Below, in pieces: positions 1 to 12,775 of a stretch of DNA of 64,000 bases. The notes under the pieces were generated by a model. It was given only the letters and a program-made list of their open reading frames with translations, searched no databases and was not told the DNA's origin. The DNA comes from Megaleporinus macrocephalus (Eukaryota; Chordata; Actinopteri; Characiformes; Anostomidae). Position numbers and translations under genes: made by a program. Every line of letters starts with the position of its first letter. The first letter of the stretch is position 1. The stretch is taken from NCBI GenBank assembly GCA_021613375.1, contig CM038720.1, forward strand, positions 41,591,449 through 41,655,448, in the 5' to 3' direction.

Positions 1-110
1 ATGTTTGTGTGTGCACGTGTTGTTGTGTGTATATGTGTTTGTATGTGTGTGTGTATGGTTTATGCGTGTGTTTATGTGTATATGTGTGTGCGTGTGTGTT
101 TGTGTAAGTC
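1..110 (+). repeat. degenerate TG/TATG microsatellite
   Basis: Alternating TG/TA-rich sequence with interspersed G and C. The apparent Cys/Val-rich open frame is a by-product of the dinucleotide repeat. Confidence 0.85.
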
Positions 111-424
111 TTATATAGGACTTATTCAGCAGGTTAATAACTTTACTATGTGGTATTTACGGCCTGTAGGGTCCATAACCTGGAAAATCTCCCTCTTTTT
201 CACAGCCTGATGTTCGCAGGTATGGATTAACTCTCATCAACTCACTCCTGTTTGGGGAAAAACAATCCTGCGTCCTACAAAGACGACAACATACCTTCAG
301 CCATTCATTTAATATTGTCATTTTAACACAATGTAAACGGCAGCTGCTGTGATGTTAAAGTTGAATTAATCAGGAATGGAGAGGTGTTTCTTTGGCCAGC
401 GATGATTTTAGCCTAAAGCAGGTC

Positions 425-830
425 TGGGCGATACTGAGAATTTATTATCGAGATATTCCTTATCAAAAATCATTATAATCAGTGAAATTGCCCCTTCCAT
501 ACTTAATATAAACGTATGTATACATTTTACTTTTCAGTGGTACTTCTTTTAAATGTATTAATCAATTTTCCCGTTTATCTGATCCTGATTTACAAAGAAT
601 TCAACAACACTGTATAATATTAAACAGAATACAGAGACAACCAGACAGAAGGCTTCATCTTTACATGTTTAAATAAGAGATGAGAGCCAGAGGACCAGCT
701 GTAGTGATCTGTAGCCCCCCCGGACTGCGATTATTGCATGTCAAATATCGATATCGGGTCACATGTCAGTCATCATCAATATCCGATTACGCTGACCTGT
801 CACCCAGGCCTAGCCTAAAGCTTAATGTCA
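425..830. mobile_element. degraded MITE-like element (putative)
   Basis: Imperfect terminal inverted repeats built around (T/C)CTGGG(C/T)GA(T/C)A bound an AT-rich, non-coding core. The family is not identified and the ends are approximate. Confidence 0.3.
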
Positions 831-2151
831 CGCTTATGAATTCCTGCACATGTGGTGTGAGTGTATAAATGAATCCCATGTATTAGTAACTATCAACTTT
901 GAGGTTAAATTGAGGAGTAATTGAGCAACATGGTCATATAAACCACTCCACTTTATTTTACTGGGAAAGCTAAAGCCCAGTTACGCTGTCACTGAAATGT
1001 AGTGACAATGTTATCTGACAATGTTGTCAGTACGTTACCACAGCCTGCTGGAATATTCATACATTCCTTTATATCTACATGGAACTCCATGGACCTTGCC
1101 AACAGGTGGTTATAATACTATAACACAACATTAATTAGTAGTAACGTTGTGATAACATTGTTCAGACAACCTAAAACTACCTTTTAACAACGTTGCCGAA
1201 ACAATGTTTGCTGAAAGATACACACATCGGATGTTCAATTAGATTAAAGTTGAGCTTATATCACTTACAGGCACATTGAGAAAAACTATATACTCAAAAA
1301 CCATCACTGTATCGAGAGTTTATTTTAAAAAAAGAACAAGTTTAACCCTGAAATGACTAAACAGAGAAGATGAGCAGACTGATTAGGCTATTTAGCTGGC
1401 TAAGCTAACGTTCTCACATTTAGCTAATTTATTGGCTGAAATGAAACAATATACTGTAAACTGCATGCACACTTACACAAATATCTACATTTACACAGAA
1501 CTGTGTGCAAACAAAGCTTTTATTTTTCTCTGTTGTGCGTCAATATGAGCAAAAAAAACACGTTTGTGGACGCTAGCATAGATGCTAATAGCATTAGCTT
1601 CTTACAGTCGGTTTTTTTATTTTTTTAATAGTACCTAATTAAGAGTAATAATTCTAAAAAATATCGATCAGTACACATTATAGTGTCCTAGATTAAATTC
1701 TGGAGCATCAGGCGTGTAATAGCGGTGGTGAACTTTATCTGAAGTAGAAAAGCATGCTAGATTGGGTTTAGCTTTAGCTGTGAGTGTTAGCCAGCAAACA
1801 CATCAGTGCCACCTGCTTTATATATGTGTGTATATGTAACATCACAGCCTTCAATACAGAGTAGTTTTACTGATTTGCTCATGTTTTATCTCTTGTGGTT
1901 GAATTTATTGTAAATTATGGTATAAATTAAGCTGATTCTGTTCTAACTGGGTGTGAGTTTTCATCTGGAAGTTTACAGTCAGTCACCTTTATATTTACAA
2001 GCATTCTGATTTGGTTTATATATCTGTGTGTGCATATTTTAATTCTTTATTCAGCCAAACTTATTTTTAACATGAAAGTACTGCTTTGTTTGCTGCAGTC
2101 AAGCTGTTAAGCGTTTGTGGTAAGTACACTGCACTGCAGTCCCGCTCGTGT

Positions 2152-2165
2152 CCACTAGATGGCAG
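2152..2165 (+). promoter_or_regulatory. CTCF-like core motif
   Basis: CCACTAGATGGCAG is a full match to the CTCF core CCASYAGRKGGCRS, continuing as CGTTG. Whether it is bound cannot be known from sequence. Confidence 0.4.
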
Positions 2166-3376
2166 CGTTGATGCATTCTAGATATTAGACCCCTTTAAGA
2201 ACCTGTATTGTGGAGAAGAGTAGAACAGCGCACCCCAGTGGCAGCCAGCTACTCAAAGGTCAAAGAACTATTTATTTTTTGAAAAACAGAAACACCTTGT
2301 GAGCCCAGGGCACCGCCTAACTATTGATCAACCCGCTATTGGAATAATATGTCTAAACAAACAGGACTGGGTGCTGCAGAGGACATTCAGACCCGGCAGT
2401 AAATCTTCATTAGGCTAAAGTGAGTCAGCGGAGTGTCCTTCTCTCCTCTAATGTCTCTCTTCTCTTCATACATTACTGACGGAGGATCAGCGAGAGCCAC
2501 AAACCCTATTCACACACTCGTGATGTGTGTGTGTGCTTAGGGAGATTGCCATGTCCTGTCCTGTTTTAAGTGTTTAACATATTTTAGCTTGATTATATTA
2601 CGGGGGGTCAGTTGAGTGGAGAACATAAGTAGTGGAGTGCAGTGGCCTCTGCTGGAGGACGCTGGTACATACACTATGTACTGTTTCCTTAAAGTCACCA
2701 TTGAAAAATCCTTCAGGGTTCCATAAGGGGTCTTAGGTAGGTCCTCCTTTCTGGCTTAGGATATGCTAACGACCACCACTATCATTGGCTGTTTAGAAAT
2801 TACGCCATTGAAAGATACTGTTGGTAGCATTAAAGGAGCAATGTGTAAAATGAAACAAGCTGTTAAATTCATTCTTCATGTAAGAGAGGGCAGCATATCT
2901 CTCTGAATATAAATAGCAAAGAGCGGCATGTAAATTTATTAAAGGTCTAATTATATATACATATTATTCACTGGCATTAATGACATGCAGAACATTCTGA
3001 ATAAGATATTTACTTTGTTTTTCTATAAAGATAGATTATGTCCTTGTGTTTTCTTACTACCTGATGTTACCACAAATAGTAGCTGTGTTTTTGTATTTTT
3101 TGATTAAAAGTGTATTAAATTTCTTTTTGGTCAGAGTTGCAAAGATAGAAAACAGTGACATAGATGACTGATTAGCAACAATATTTACTTTAGTATGTTT
3201 GGGTTTAATGTTTAAAGCAGCAATATGTACATTTTTTAGTTTGAAACATTTCAAAATGGACTAAAACTATGAACAGAGTGTGAAGATATAACAGTTTTGA
3301 TGGTGTGTTAAAGACCTCTGTATATTGTGTTGCATAGATAACTAATAAAATTAACATGCTAACCAGCTAGCCCTCA

Positions 3377-3611
3377 GCTGAGAGGTGATAATGAGTCACT
3401 GTAGTACCACTTTGTAGCTGAAGAGGTGATAGTGAGTCACTGTAGTACCACTTTGTACCTGAAGAGGTGATAGTGAGTCACTGTAGTACCACTTTGTACC
3501 TGAAGAGGTGATAGTGAGTCACTGTAGTACCACTTTGTACCTGAAGAGGTGATAGTGAGTCACTGTAGTACCACTTTGTACCTGAAGAGGTGATAGTGCG
3601 TCACTGTAGTG
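3377..3611 (-). repeat. 41-bp minisatellite, minus orientation (about 5.7 copies)
   Basis: The unit contains GAGGTGATAGTGAGTCACTG followed by TAGTACCACTTTGTACCTGAA; spacing is 41 bases. It is the reverse complement of the array at 15.35-16.04 kb, and the sequence after it (to about 3,660) is also homologous to the flank of that array, so both belong to one dispersed element. Confidence 0.92.
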
Positions 3612-4087
3612 TCCAGTTAAATCAGTCCAACATGTGAGGATGAAGAAGTAGCTCTGCCCTGGAACAGTGGACGCAGTAGGATAACACCACTGCTCACGCT
3701 GGTAGTTAAAGGTTTGTTTAGTTTGCTGGTTTTAAAAATAAATATTTAATCCAGCTGCTCGACCTACAGCTTCATAAGCTGCTCTGATGATCTGAAGATG
3801 CAATTAAAAGCAATAATATATGTTTGTTTGTTTACAGTCAGCAGTGAAAAGCCTGTAAACTGTGTGTCACATCCCCTGTACGGTGATATTAAAGGCCACC
3901 CGCTCTGAGGGTGAGATGCTGGGGTCACTCAGGGGTTAAGAGTGTGTTAATCAGTTAGTGTGTGTTTAAAACTTCACTCTGCAGTTAACACATTTACCTT
4001 GTTACCATCGCTGGGCAGGAACAGACAGATCCACAGCACCTAGTACACACACACACACAGTTTCCATTAATGCCTTTTACACACTGC

Positions 4088-4132
<45 letters not shown>

Positions 4133-4430
4133 GCTCACAGTTTCCATTAATGCCTTTTACACACTGCCACACACACACACACACACTGGGCTGTGGATTG
4201 AGGTACGTCCTGTAAAATGATTGGCTGTGAGGAGGAAGGACCCTCTAAAGCTGCTGCACTCAGCTCTGCTAGAAAGTCATTAATAAATAAAAGATGAAAA
4301 GCTTGAATTATTGATTCCAGTGTGTCTGTGTGGGTGTGTCTGTAGGTGTGTCTGTGTGTGCAAGGGAGTGGGTTTACATGAGTGTGCATGTGCGTGTGTG
4401 TGTTTATTAGGGCTGCACGTTTGCAAGAAC
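3612..4430. other. intergenic DNA with CA microsatellites
   Basis: No gene. (CA)n runs lie at about 4,029-4,040, 4,091-4,130 and 4,168-4,185. TTTCCATTAATGCCTTTTAC is repeated at about 4,061 and 4,141, showing a small duplication that includes the CA tract. Confidence 0.7.
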
Positions 4431-6577
4431 AATGTGGTCAGAGTTGATCATTGTAGTGGTCAGAGTTGATCACTGTAATGGTCAGAGTTGATCACTGTAA
4501 TGGTCAGAGTTGATCATTGTAGTGGTCAGAGTTGATCACTGTAATAGTCAGAGTTGATCACTGTAATAGTCAGAGTTGATCACTGTAATGGTCAGAGTTG
4601 ATCACTGTAATGGTCAGAGTTGATCACTGTAGTGGTCAGAGTTGATCACTCTAATGGTCAGAGTTGATCACTGTAATGGTCAGAGTTGATCGCTGTAATG
4701 GTCAGAGTTGATCACTGTAATGGTCAGAGTTGATCACTGTAATGGTCAGAGTTGATCACTGTAATGGTCAGAGTTGATCGCTGTAATGGTCAGAGTTGAT
4801 CACTGTAGTGGTCAGAGTTGATCACTGTAATGGTCAGAGTTGAACACTGTAATAGTCAGAGTTGATCACTGTAGTGGTCAGAGTTGATCACTGTAATGGT
4901 CAGAGTTGAACACTGTAATAGTCAGAGTTGATCACTGTAATGGTCAGAGTTGATCACTGTAATAGTCAGAGTTGATCACAGTAGTGGTCAGAGTTGATCA
5001 CTCTAATAGTCAGAGTTGATCACTGTAATGGTCAGAGTTGATCACTGTAATGGTCAGAGTTGATCGCTGTAATAGTCAGAGTTGATCACTGTAGTGGTCA
5101 GAGTTGATCACTCTAATAGTCAGAGTTGATCACTGTAATAGTCAGAGTTGATCGCTGTAATGGTCAGAGTTGATCACTGTAATGGTCAGAGTTGAACACT
5201 GTAATAGTCAGAGTTGATCACTGTAATAGTCAGAGTTGATCACTGTAATGGTCAGAGTTGATCACTGTAATGGTCAGAGTTGATCACTGTAATGGTCAGA
5301 GTTGATGACTGTAATAGTCAGAGTTGATCACTGTAATGGACAGAGTTGATCACTGTAATGGTCAGAGTTGAACACTGTAATAGTCAGAGTTGAACACTGT
5401 AATGGTCAGAGTTGATCACTGTAATGGTCAGAGTTGATCACTGTAATAGTCAGAGTTGATCACTGTAATGGTCAGAGTTGATCACTGTAATAGTCAGAGT
5501 TGATCACTGTAATAGTCAGAGTTGATCACTGTAGTGGTCAGAGTTGATCACTCTAATAGTCAGAGTTGATCACTGTAATAGTCAGAGCTGATCGCTGTAA
5601 TGGTCAGAGTTGATCGCTGTAATGGTCAGAGTTGATCACTGTAATAGTCAGAGTTGATCACTGTAGTGGTCAGAGTTGATCACTCTAATAGTCAGAGTTG
5701 ATCACTGTAATGGTCAGAGTTGATCACTGTAATGGTCAGAGTTGAACACTGTAATAGTCAGAGTTGATCACTGTAATGGTCAGAGTTGATCGCTGTAATG
5801 GTCAGAGTTGATCACTGTAATGGTCAGCGTTGATCACTGTAATGGTCAGAGTTGATCGCTGTAATGGTCAGAGTTGGTCACTGTAATGGTCAGCGTTGAT
5901 CACTGTAATGGTCAGAGTTGATCGTTGTAATGGTCAGAGTTGATCACTGTAATGGTCAGAGTTAATCACTGTAATGGTCAGAGTTGATGACTGTAATGGT
6001 CAGAGTTGAACACTGTAATGGTCAGAGTTGAACACTGTAATAGTCAGAGTTGATCGCTGTAATGGTCAGAGTTAATCACTGTAATGGTCAGAGTTGATGA
6101 CTGTAATGGTCAGAGTTGAACACTGTAATGGTCAGAGTTGAACACTGTAATAGTCAGAGTTGATCGCTGTAATGGTCAGAGTTGAACACTGTAATGGTCA
6201 GAGTTGATCGCTGTAATGGTCAGAGTTGATCACTGTGATGGTCAGAGTTGATCACTCTAATAGTCAGAGTTGATCACTGTAATGGTCAGAGTTGATCGCT
6301 GTAATGGTCAGAGTTGATCACTGTAATGGTCAGCGTTGATCACTGTAATGGTCAGAGTTGATCGCTGTAATGGTCAGAGTTGGTCACTGTAATGGTCAGC
6401 GTTGATCACTGTAATGCTCAGAGTTGATCACTGTAATGGTCAGAGTTGATCACTGTAATGGTCAGAGTTGATCGCTGTAATGGTCAGAGTTGATCACTGT
6501 AATGGTCAGAGTTGATCACTGTAATGGTCAGAGTTGATCACTGTAATGGTCAGAGTTGATCACTGTAATGGTCAGAG
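4431..6577 (+). repeat. 22-bp minisatellite (about 97 copies)
   Basis: The unit is close to GTCAGAGTTGATCACTGTAA plus TG. Between GAGTTG at 4,441 and GAGTTG at 6,553 the distance is 2,112 bases, exactly 96 x 22, so there is no net insertion or deletion. Variation is by substitution: TAATGG/TAGTGG/TAATAG, GATCACT/GATCGCT/GAACACT, and ACTCTAA. It is non-coding. Confidence 0.97.
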
Positions 6578-8164
6578 ATAATTGACCTCAGCTGCTCATT
6601 ACTGAAAACAGTGAGATGGCAGGTATTTAAGATTCTTTTTCAGCTGTTCTGAAATCTACCTACAACTTTGCCAAAGAATTCTCAGTGGTTACAGATTCAG
6701 GAACTTGAGGAGCTCTTATGCTACTGAAAATCACTTCCCTGCCATTTACTCTATTATTTGTTTTTCCAGAATGAAACACTGGGTCCAGAATCTCCTACCT
6801 CGGTTCTACTCAGTAGTGAAGTCAGTAGATGAGCACGGCTAATGTGTCCGATTACGCAAGTAGTGCTCATCAAGTAGTGCATGCATGACCTTCTGAACTG
6901 GGAGACTTTTTTAAGTGTGCGACCACTGTGCCCTCCCATAATTCACCTGGAGCTGCGGATGAGTTCAGAACAGTGGAAACAGTGGAAAGCTGTACATCGC
7001 TGTGTGTGTGTAGCTACTGCTGCTGATCTGCTGCTACAGAGGTTAGAGCTACTTCTGTGATAGTAGAGTATTAAGCTCCTCCTGATCTGGTCTTCTTTGA
7101 GCTACAGCTCAACGTCGTCTGAGTACAGATCCAGACCAAGACACAGCTCAGCGCCACAAACAGGATCTAAATCTGTCAGTAAACAAGGATTTTAATGAAT
7201 AGCGGGACGTTGACAGTGGTGGTCTGAGGTCTTCACTCACAGGACGTTGTGAAGATGGTGGACCAAGTGTTTTCGAGGTTGCTCAAGCAGTGCGTATTGG
7301 GTCCAATCTATGACCTACTGACTTGGTAGGTGATTTTGGATGCACCACCTGTTTTCCTCTTTTTGGTAAGCTCATAATTAGATGAGCTCTTTTCTGATTG
7401 GCTGCTTTATATAATGGAGGTCATTTGAGACCAGCTCAGCAGTCCACAGAACAGCCAGTAATGATGACGGTCTGCAGCCAAGACTTATCAGGAGGTGAGC
7501 AAGTCGTGCAGGTGAGTCCCATGTAAATTCTAGTCAAACCTGTTCAGCAGCTCCATGCTCCAGTTCTGGTCAGTATACTGGGTTTTCTCCACAGCCCACA
7601 GGTCCAGTAGGTGCAGCAGGTTCTGACCCTCTGTAAGGGCGCTGAGGTCACTCTGCACTCTCCGTCCAGTGCAGCAGAGAGAGCTGTTAGAAGTCCATCA
7701 GCGCTCGTCCTCCCTGCACTTCAGTGAGAGCATCCTTTCATAGGTACGAGACGAGATATGCCTAATGCACAGCCCAGAAGAAAGAGAGGAACATACAGTT
7801 GCCGTGGCTACCGTTCTGTTCTTTCTTTGTCCTCGTGTTCTGTGTTCATGAACGTCACTGCGGCTTTCTGGCGTCTGGAAATGTGAGCAGTTGGGAGAAA
7901 AGCGTCTGTTTGTAAACACAGTGTATTTTTTTTAATGAGCTTGTTTTGGACTAGAAGGGCCACACAGTGATATTTCCTGACCAGCAGCTACACCTGCATG
8001 CTTACCTGGAGTATGAACATCCCTCCGGTGGTAGTTTTCTTTTTTTCTCCCTTTTTTATTCTGGTGAAAAAATGAGAGCAATGTTTTTAATCAGTGATTT
8101 AATTTGTTCTGTAGAAAAAGATTCCTGATCACTGTTACCTGGAGAATCAGGAGCTCTGTTACTG
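6578..8164. other. non-repetitive intergenic DNA
   Basis: Moderate-GC sequence without tandem structure. Short open frames at 6.75, 7.70 and 8.06 kb match no family and lack splice or start context. It ends at the first CTAGGGGGCA unit. Confidence 0.5.
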
Positions 8165-8716
8165 CTAGGGGGCACTGAAACACTCACACACACACACACA
8201 CTAGGGGGCAGTGAAACACTCACACACACACACACACACACTAGGGGGCAGTGAAACACTCACACACACACACACACACACACTAGGGGGCAGTGAAACA
8301 CTCACACACACACACACACTAGGGGGCAGTGAAACACTCACACACACACACACACACACTAGGGGGCAGTGAAACACTCACACACACACACACACACACA
8401 CTAGGGGGCAGTGAAACACTCACACACACACACACACTAGGGGGCAGTGAAACACTCACATACACACACACACTAGGGGGCAGTGAAACACTCACATACA
8501 CACACACACACACTAGGGGGCAGTGAAACACTCATACACACACACACTAGGGGGCAGTGAAACACTCACACACACACGCACTAGGGGGCAGTGAAACACT
8601 CACACACACACACACACTAGGGGGCAGTGAAACACTCACATACACACACACACACTAGGGGGCAGTGAAACACTCACATACACACACACACACACACTAG
8701 GGGGCAGTGAAACACT

Positions 8717-8754
<38 letters not shown>

Positions 8755-11268
8755 GGGGCAGTGAAACACTCACACACACGCACTAGGGGGCAGTGAAACA
8801 CTCACATACACACACACACACACTAGGGGGCAGTGAAACACTCACACACACACACACACACACACTAGGGGGCAGTGAAACACTCACATACACACACACA
8901 CACACTAGGGGGCAGTGAAACACTCACACACACACACACACACACACTAGGGGGCAGTGAAACACTCATACACACACACACACACTAGGGGGCAGTGAAA
9001 CACACACACACACACACTAGGGGGCAGTGAAACACTCACACACACACACACACACACTAGGGGGCAGTGAAACACTCACATACACACACACACACACACA
9101 CACTAGGGGGCAGGGAAACACTCATACACACACACACACTAGGGGGCAGTGAAACACTCACATACACACACACACTAGGGGGCAGTGAAACACTCACATA
9201 CACACACACACACTAGGGGGCACTGAAACACTCACATACACACACACACACTAGGGGGCACTGAAACACTCACATACACACACACACACTAGGAGGCAAT
9301 GAAACACTCACATACACACACACACACTAGGGGGCTGTGAAACACTCATACACACACACACACACACTAGGGGGCAGTGAAACACTCACATACACACACA
9401 CACTAGGGGGCACTGAAACTCTCACATACACACACACACACACACTAGGGGGCAGTGAAACACTCACATACACACACACACACTAGGGGGCAGTGAAACA
9501 CTCACATACACACACACACACACTAGGGGGCAGTGAAACATCCACATACACACAAACTAGGGGGCAGTGAAACACCCACACACACACACACTAGGGGGCA
9601 GTGAAACACACACATACACACGCACACTAGGGGGCAGTGAAACACTCACACACACACACACACACACTAGGGGGAAGTGAAACACTCACATACATACACA
9701 CACACTAGGGGGCAGTGAAACACTCACATACACACACACACACACACACACTAGGGGGCAGGGAAACACTCATACACACACACACACTAGGGGGCAGTGA
9801 AACACTCACATACACACACACACTAGGGGGCAGTGAAACACTCACATACACACACACACACTAGGGGGCACTGAAACACTCACATACACACACACACACT
9901 AGGGGGCACTGAAACACTCACATACACACACACACACTAGGAGGCAATGAAACACTCACATACACACACACACACTAGGGGGCTGTGAAACACTCATACA
10001 CACACACACACACACTAGGGGGCAGTGAAACACTCACATACACACACACACTAGGGGGCACTGAAACTCTCACATACACACACACACACACACTAGGGGG
10101 CAGTGAAACACTCACATACACACACACACACTAGGGGGCAGTGAAACACTCACATACACACACACACACACTAGGGGGCAGTGAAACATCCACATACACA
10201 CAAACTAGGGGGCAGTGAAACACCCACACACACACACACTAGGGGGCAGTGAAACACACACATACACACACACACTAGGGGGCAGTGAAACACTCACACA
10301 CACACACACACACTAGGGGGAAGTGAAACACTCACATACATACACACACACTAGGGGGCAGTGAAACACTCACATACACACACACACACACTAGGGGGCA
10401 GTGAAACACTCACATACACACACACACACTAGGGAGCAGTGAAACACTCACATACACACACACACACTAGGGGACAGTGTAACATCCACATACACACACA
10501 CTAGGGGGCAGTGAAACACTCACATACACATACACACTAGGGGGCAGTGTAACATCCACATACACACACACACACTAGGGGGCAGTGAAACATCCACATA
10601 CACACACACTAGGGGGCAGTGAAACACACACACACACACACTAGGGGGCAGTGAAACACTCATATACACACACACACTAGAGGGCAGTGAAACACTCACA
10701 TACACAAACACACACACACACTAGGGGGCAGTGAAACACTCACATACACACACACACACTAGGGGGCAGTGAAACACCCACACCCACACCCACACACACA
10801 CACACACACACTAGGGGGCAGTGAAACACACACATACACACACACACACACATTAGGGGACAGTGTAACATCCACATACACACACACTAGGGGTCAGTGA
10901 AACACACACACACACACACACACACACTAGGGAACAGTGAAACACCCACATACACACGCACACTAGGGGGCAGTGAAACACCCACACACACATACACACA
11001 CTAGGGGGCAGTGAAACACTCACATGCACACACACACTAGGGGGCAGTGAAACATCCACATACACACACACTAGGGGGCAGTGAAACACCCCCCCCCCCC
11101 CCACACACACACTAGGTAGCAGCGAAACACTCACATACACACACACACTAGGGGGCAGTGAAACATCCACATACACACACACTAGGGGGCAGTGAAACAC
11201 CCCCCCCACACACACACTAGGGGGCAGCGAAACACTCACATACACACACACACTAGGGGGCAGTGAAA

Positions 11269-11308
<40 letters not shown>

Positions 11309-11846
11309 GGGGCAGTGAAACACACACATACACACACACACACACACACATTAGGGGACAGTGTAACATCCACATACACACACACTAGGGGTCAGTGAAA
11401 CACACACACACACACACACACACTAGGGGGCAGTGAAACACCCACATACACACGCACACTAGGGGGCAGTGAAACACCCACATACACACACACACACTAG
11501 GGGGCAGTGAAACACTCACATGCACACACACACTAGGGGGCAGTGAAACATCCACATACACACACACTAGGGGGCAGTGAAACACCCCCCCACACACACA
11601 CACACTAGGGGGCAGCGAAACACTCACATACACACACACACTAGGGGGCAGTGAAACATCCACATACACACACACTAGGGGGCAGTGAAACACCCCCCCC
11701 ACACACACACTAGGGGGCAGCGAAACACTCACATACACACACACACACACTAGGGGGCAGTGAAACATCAACATACACACACACACACACACACTAGGGG
11801 GCAGTGAAACACTCACATACACACACACACTAGGAAACAGTGAAAC
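8165..11846 (+). repeat. compound minisatellite: CTAGGGGGCAGTGAAACAC + (CA)n, about 97 units
   Basis: Each unit has a constant part CTAGGGGGCAGTGAAACACT and a CA-rich part of variable length (CACATACACACACA and similar), so units run about 28-60 bases. I counted about 97 TAGG cores. Towards the right end the CA part is replaced by C-runs (e.g. 11,088-11,102). The core ACACTAGGGGGCAGTG differs from the CTCF consensus by one base. The alternating Val/Cys and Thr/His open frames on both strands are artefacts of CA/TG repeats. Confidence 0.96.
9103..10345 (+). repeat. internal duplication of about 647 bp within the CTAGGGGG array
   Basis: Rare variants recur in the same order: GGCAGGGAAAC at about 9,110 and 9,758, GGAGGCAATGA, GGCTGTGAAAC, CACAAACTAG, and GGGGGAAGTGA at about 9,672 and 10,318. 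The offset is 646-648 bases. Confidence 0.85.
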
Positions 11847-12775
11847 AATCAATCAAAAGCTGTATACAAGCACGAATCACACAATCAGACGGGATAATCT
11901 GGAGGTGGAACAGATTTGATATCGTGAAAACTGCAGAACGAGTTTTGGTATAAAGCAAAAAAAGGAAAAAATGCTCTGATTGGCTGGTTTAAAGCGAGAC
12001 CCTTTCTGTGCTGAGTATTTATTTGCCCCAGTTTTCCGTCCTCCGGCCTCCTGCTTTAGGATAACGGCTGTGAATAAGCCTGTTAGTTATGTGTCTGCTC
12101 TCCGTCCCCGGACGGCTGTTTCTGGTGATGACTTTGCTTTTTAAAGAGGCCAAATAACTTCAAATTCTGTTCATACCCCCCATATCCCTGACTGTCCCTC
12201 GTTACAGAAGCCTTTGTGACTCGCGAGAGGCCTCGTTTTGCTCAAGCGGAGGAAGTATAACCTTCCCGTCTGTACATGTTGGATCAGGAATATTTGATCC
12301 TCCTGCGACTCGGAGGACTAGAGTACGCTGTTCAGACGTATCTCTGTAAATATTACAAGGTATGGAAACCCTCTCTGTTCCATTATGGATACAATAAGGC
12401 TTGACCTTCCAGATGGAGCGTCCTTCTCTCCACGGCCGCTTTGCCTTCTTTGTAATGTTAAAATGCTGTGGTGGGCTTTTCTGTTCTCTTCACTGAGCAT
12501 ACAGGATTAAAACACGGTTGGTGGGGGGGGGGGGGGGGGGGGTATGGGGGGGCAGTGTGGGCTGTAATTAGTTGAATGAACTGAATTTCTGTCTCTATTA
12601 TCAGCAATAAAATGTAAACAGATTACAGTGATTGTAAGACGGAGGCCGGTGAGGAAGGGCGGATACACGCCGCTGGTACCTGATGTGAAGGAAGCAGGCG
12701 AGCATCTGGGGGGGGTTTCAGAACCAGAAGGATGAGGGGCTTTGGTTTAGGTAACTGGGTTGTAAATGGGACTGG
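11847..12775. other. non-repetitive intergenic DNA
   Basis: No tandem structure and no convincing gene. It is moderately GC-rich. It contains a 20-G homopolymer at 12,523-12,542 and grades into the 43-bp array. Confidence 0.5.
12523..12552 (+). repeat. poly-G tract with G-quadruplex potential
   Basis: Twenty consecutive G, then TAT, then seven G. The length may be unreliable in an assembly. Confidence 0.8.

Larger units (their letters stand above)
111..3376. other. intergenic DNA with scattered repeat remnants
   Basis: No gene is visible. About 425-830 looks like a degraded MITE: GGTCTGGGCGATA near the left end faces GGCCTGGGTGACA read on the opposite strand near the right end, around an AT-rich core with ATCGATATCG motifs. 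The rest is AT-rich with frequent stops in all frames. A consensus CTCF-like site lies at 2,152. Confidence 0.55.

Noticed and set aside
4431..6577. Regularly spaced repeats resembling a CRISPR array
   Set aside because: The units are directly contiguous 22-mers without unique spacers, in a vertebrate genome with no cas genes.
10520..11852. Cys/Val/Pro-rich open frames of 155-164 codons
   Set aside because: By-products of TG/CA repeats in the CTAGGGGG array; the same composition appears in several frames.
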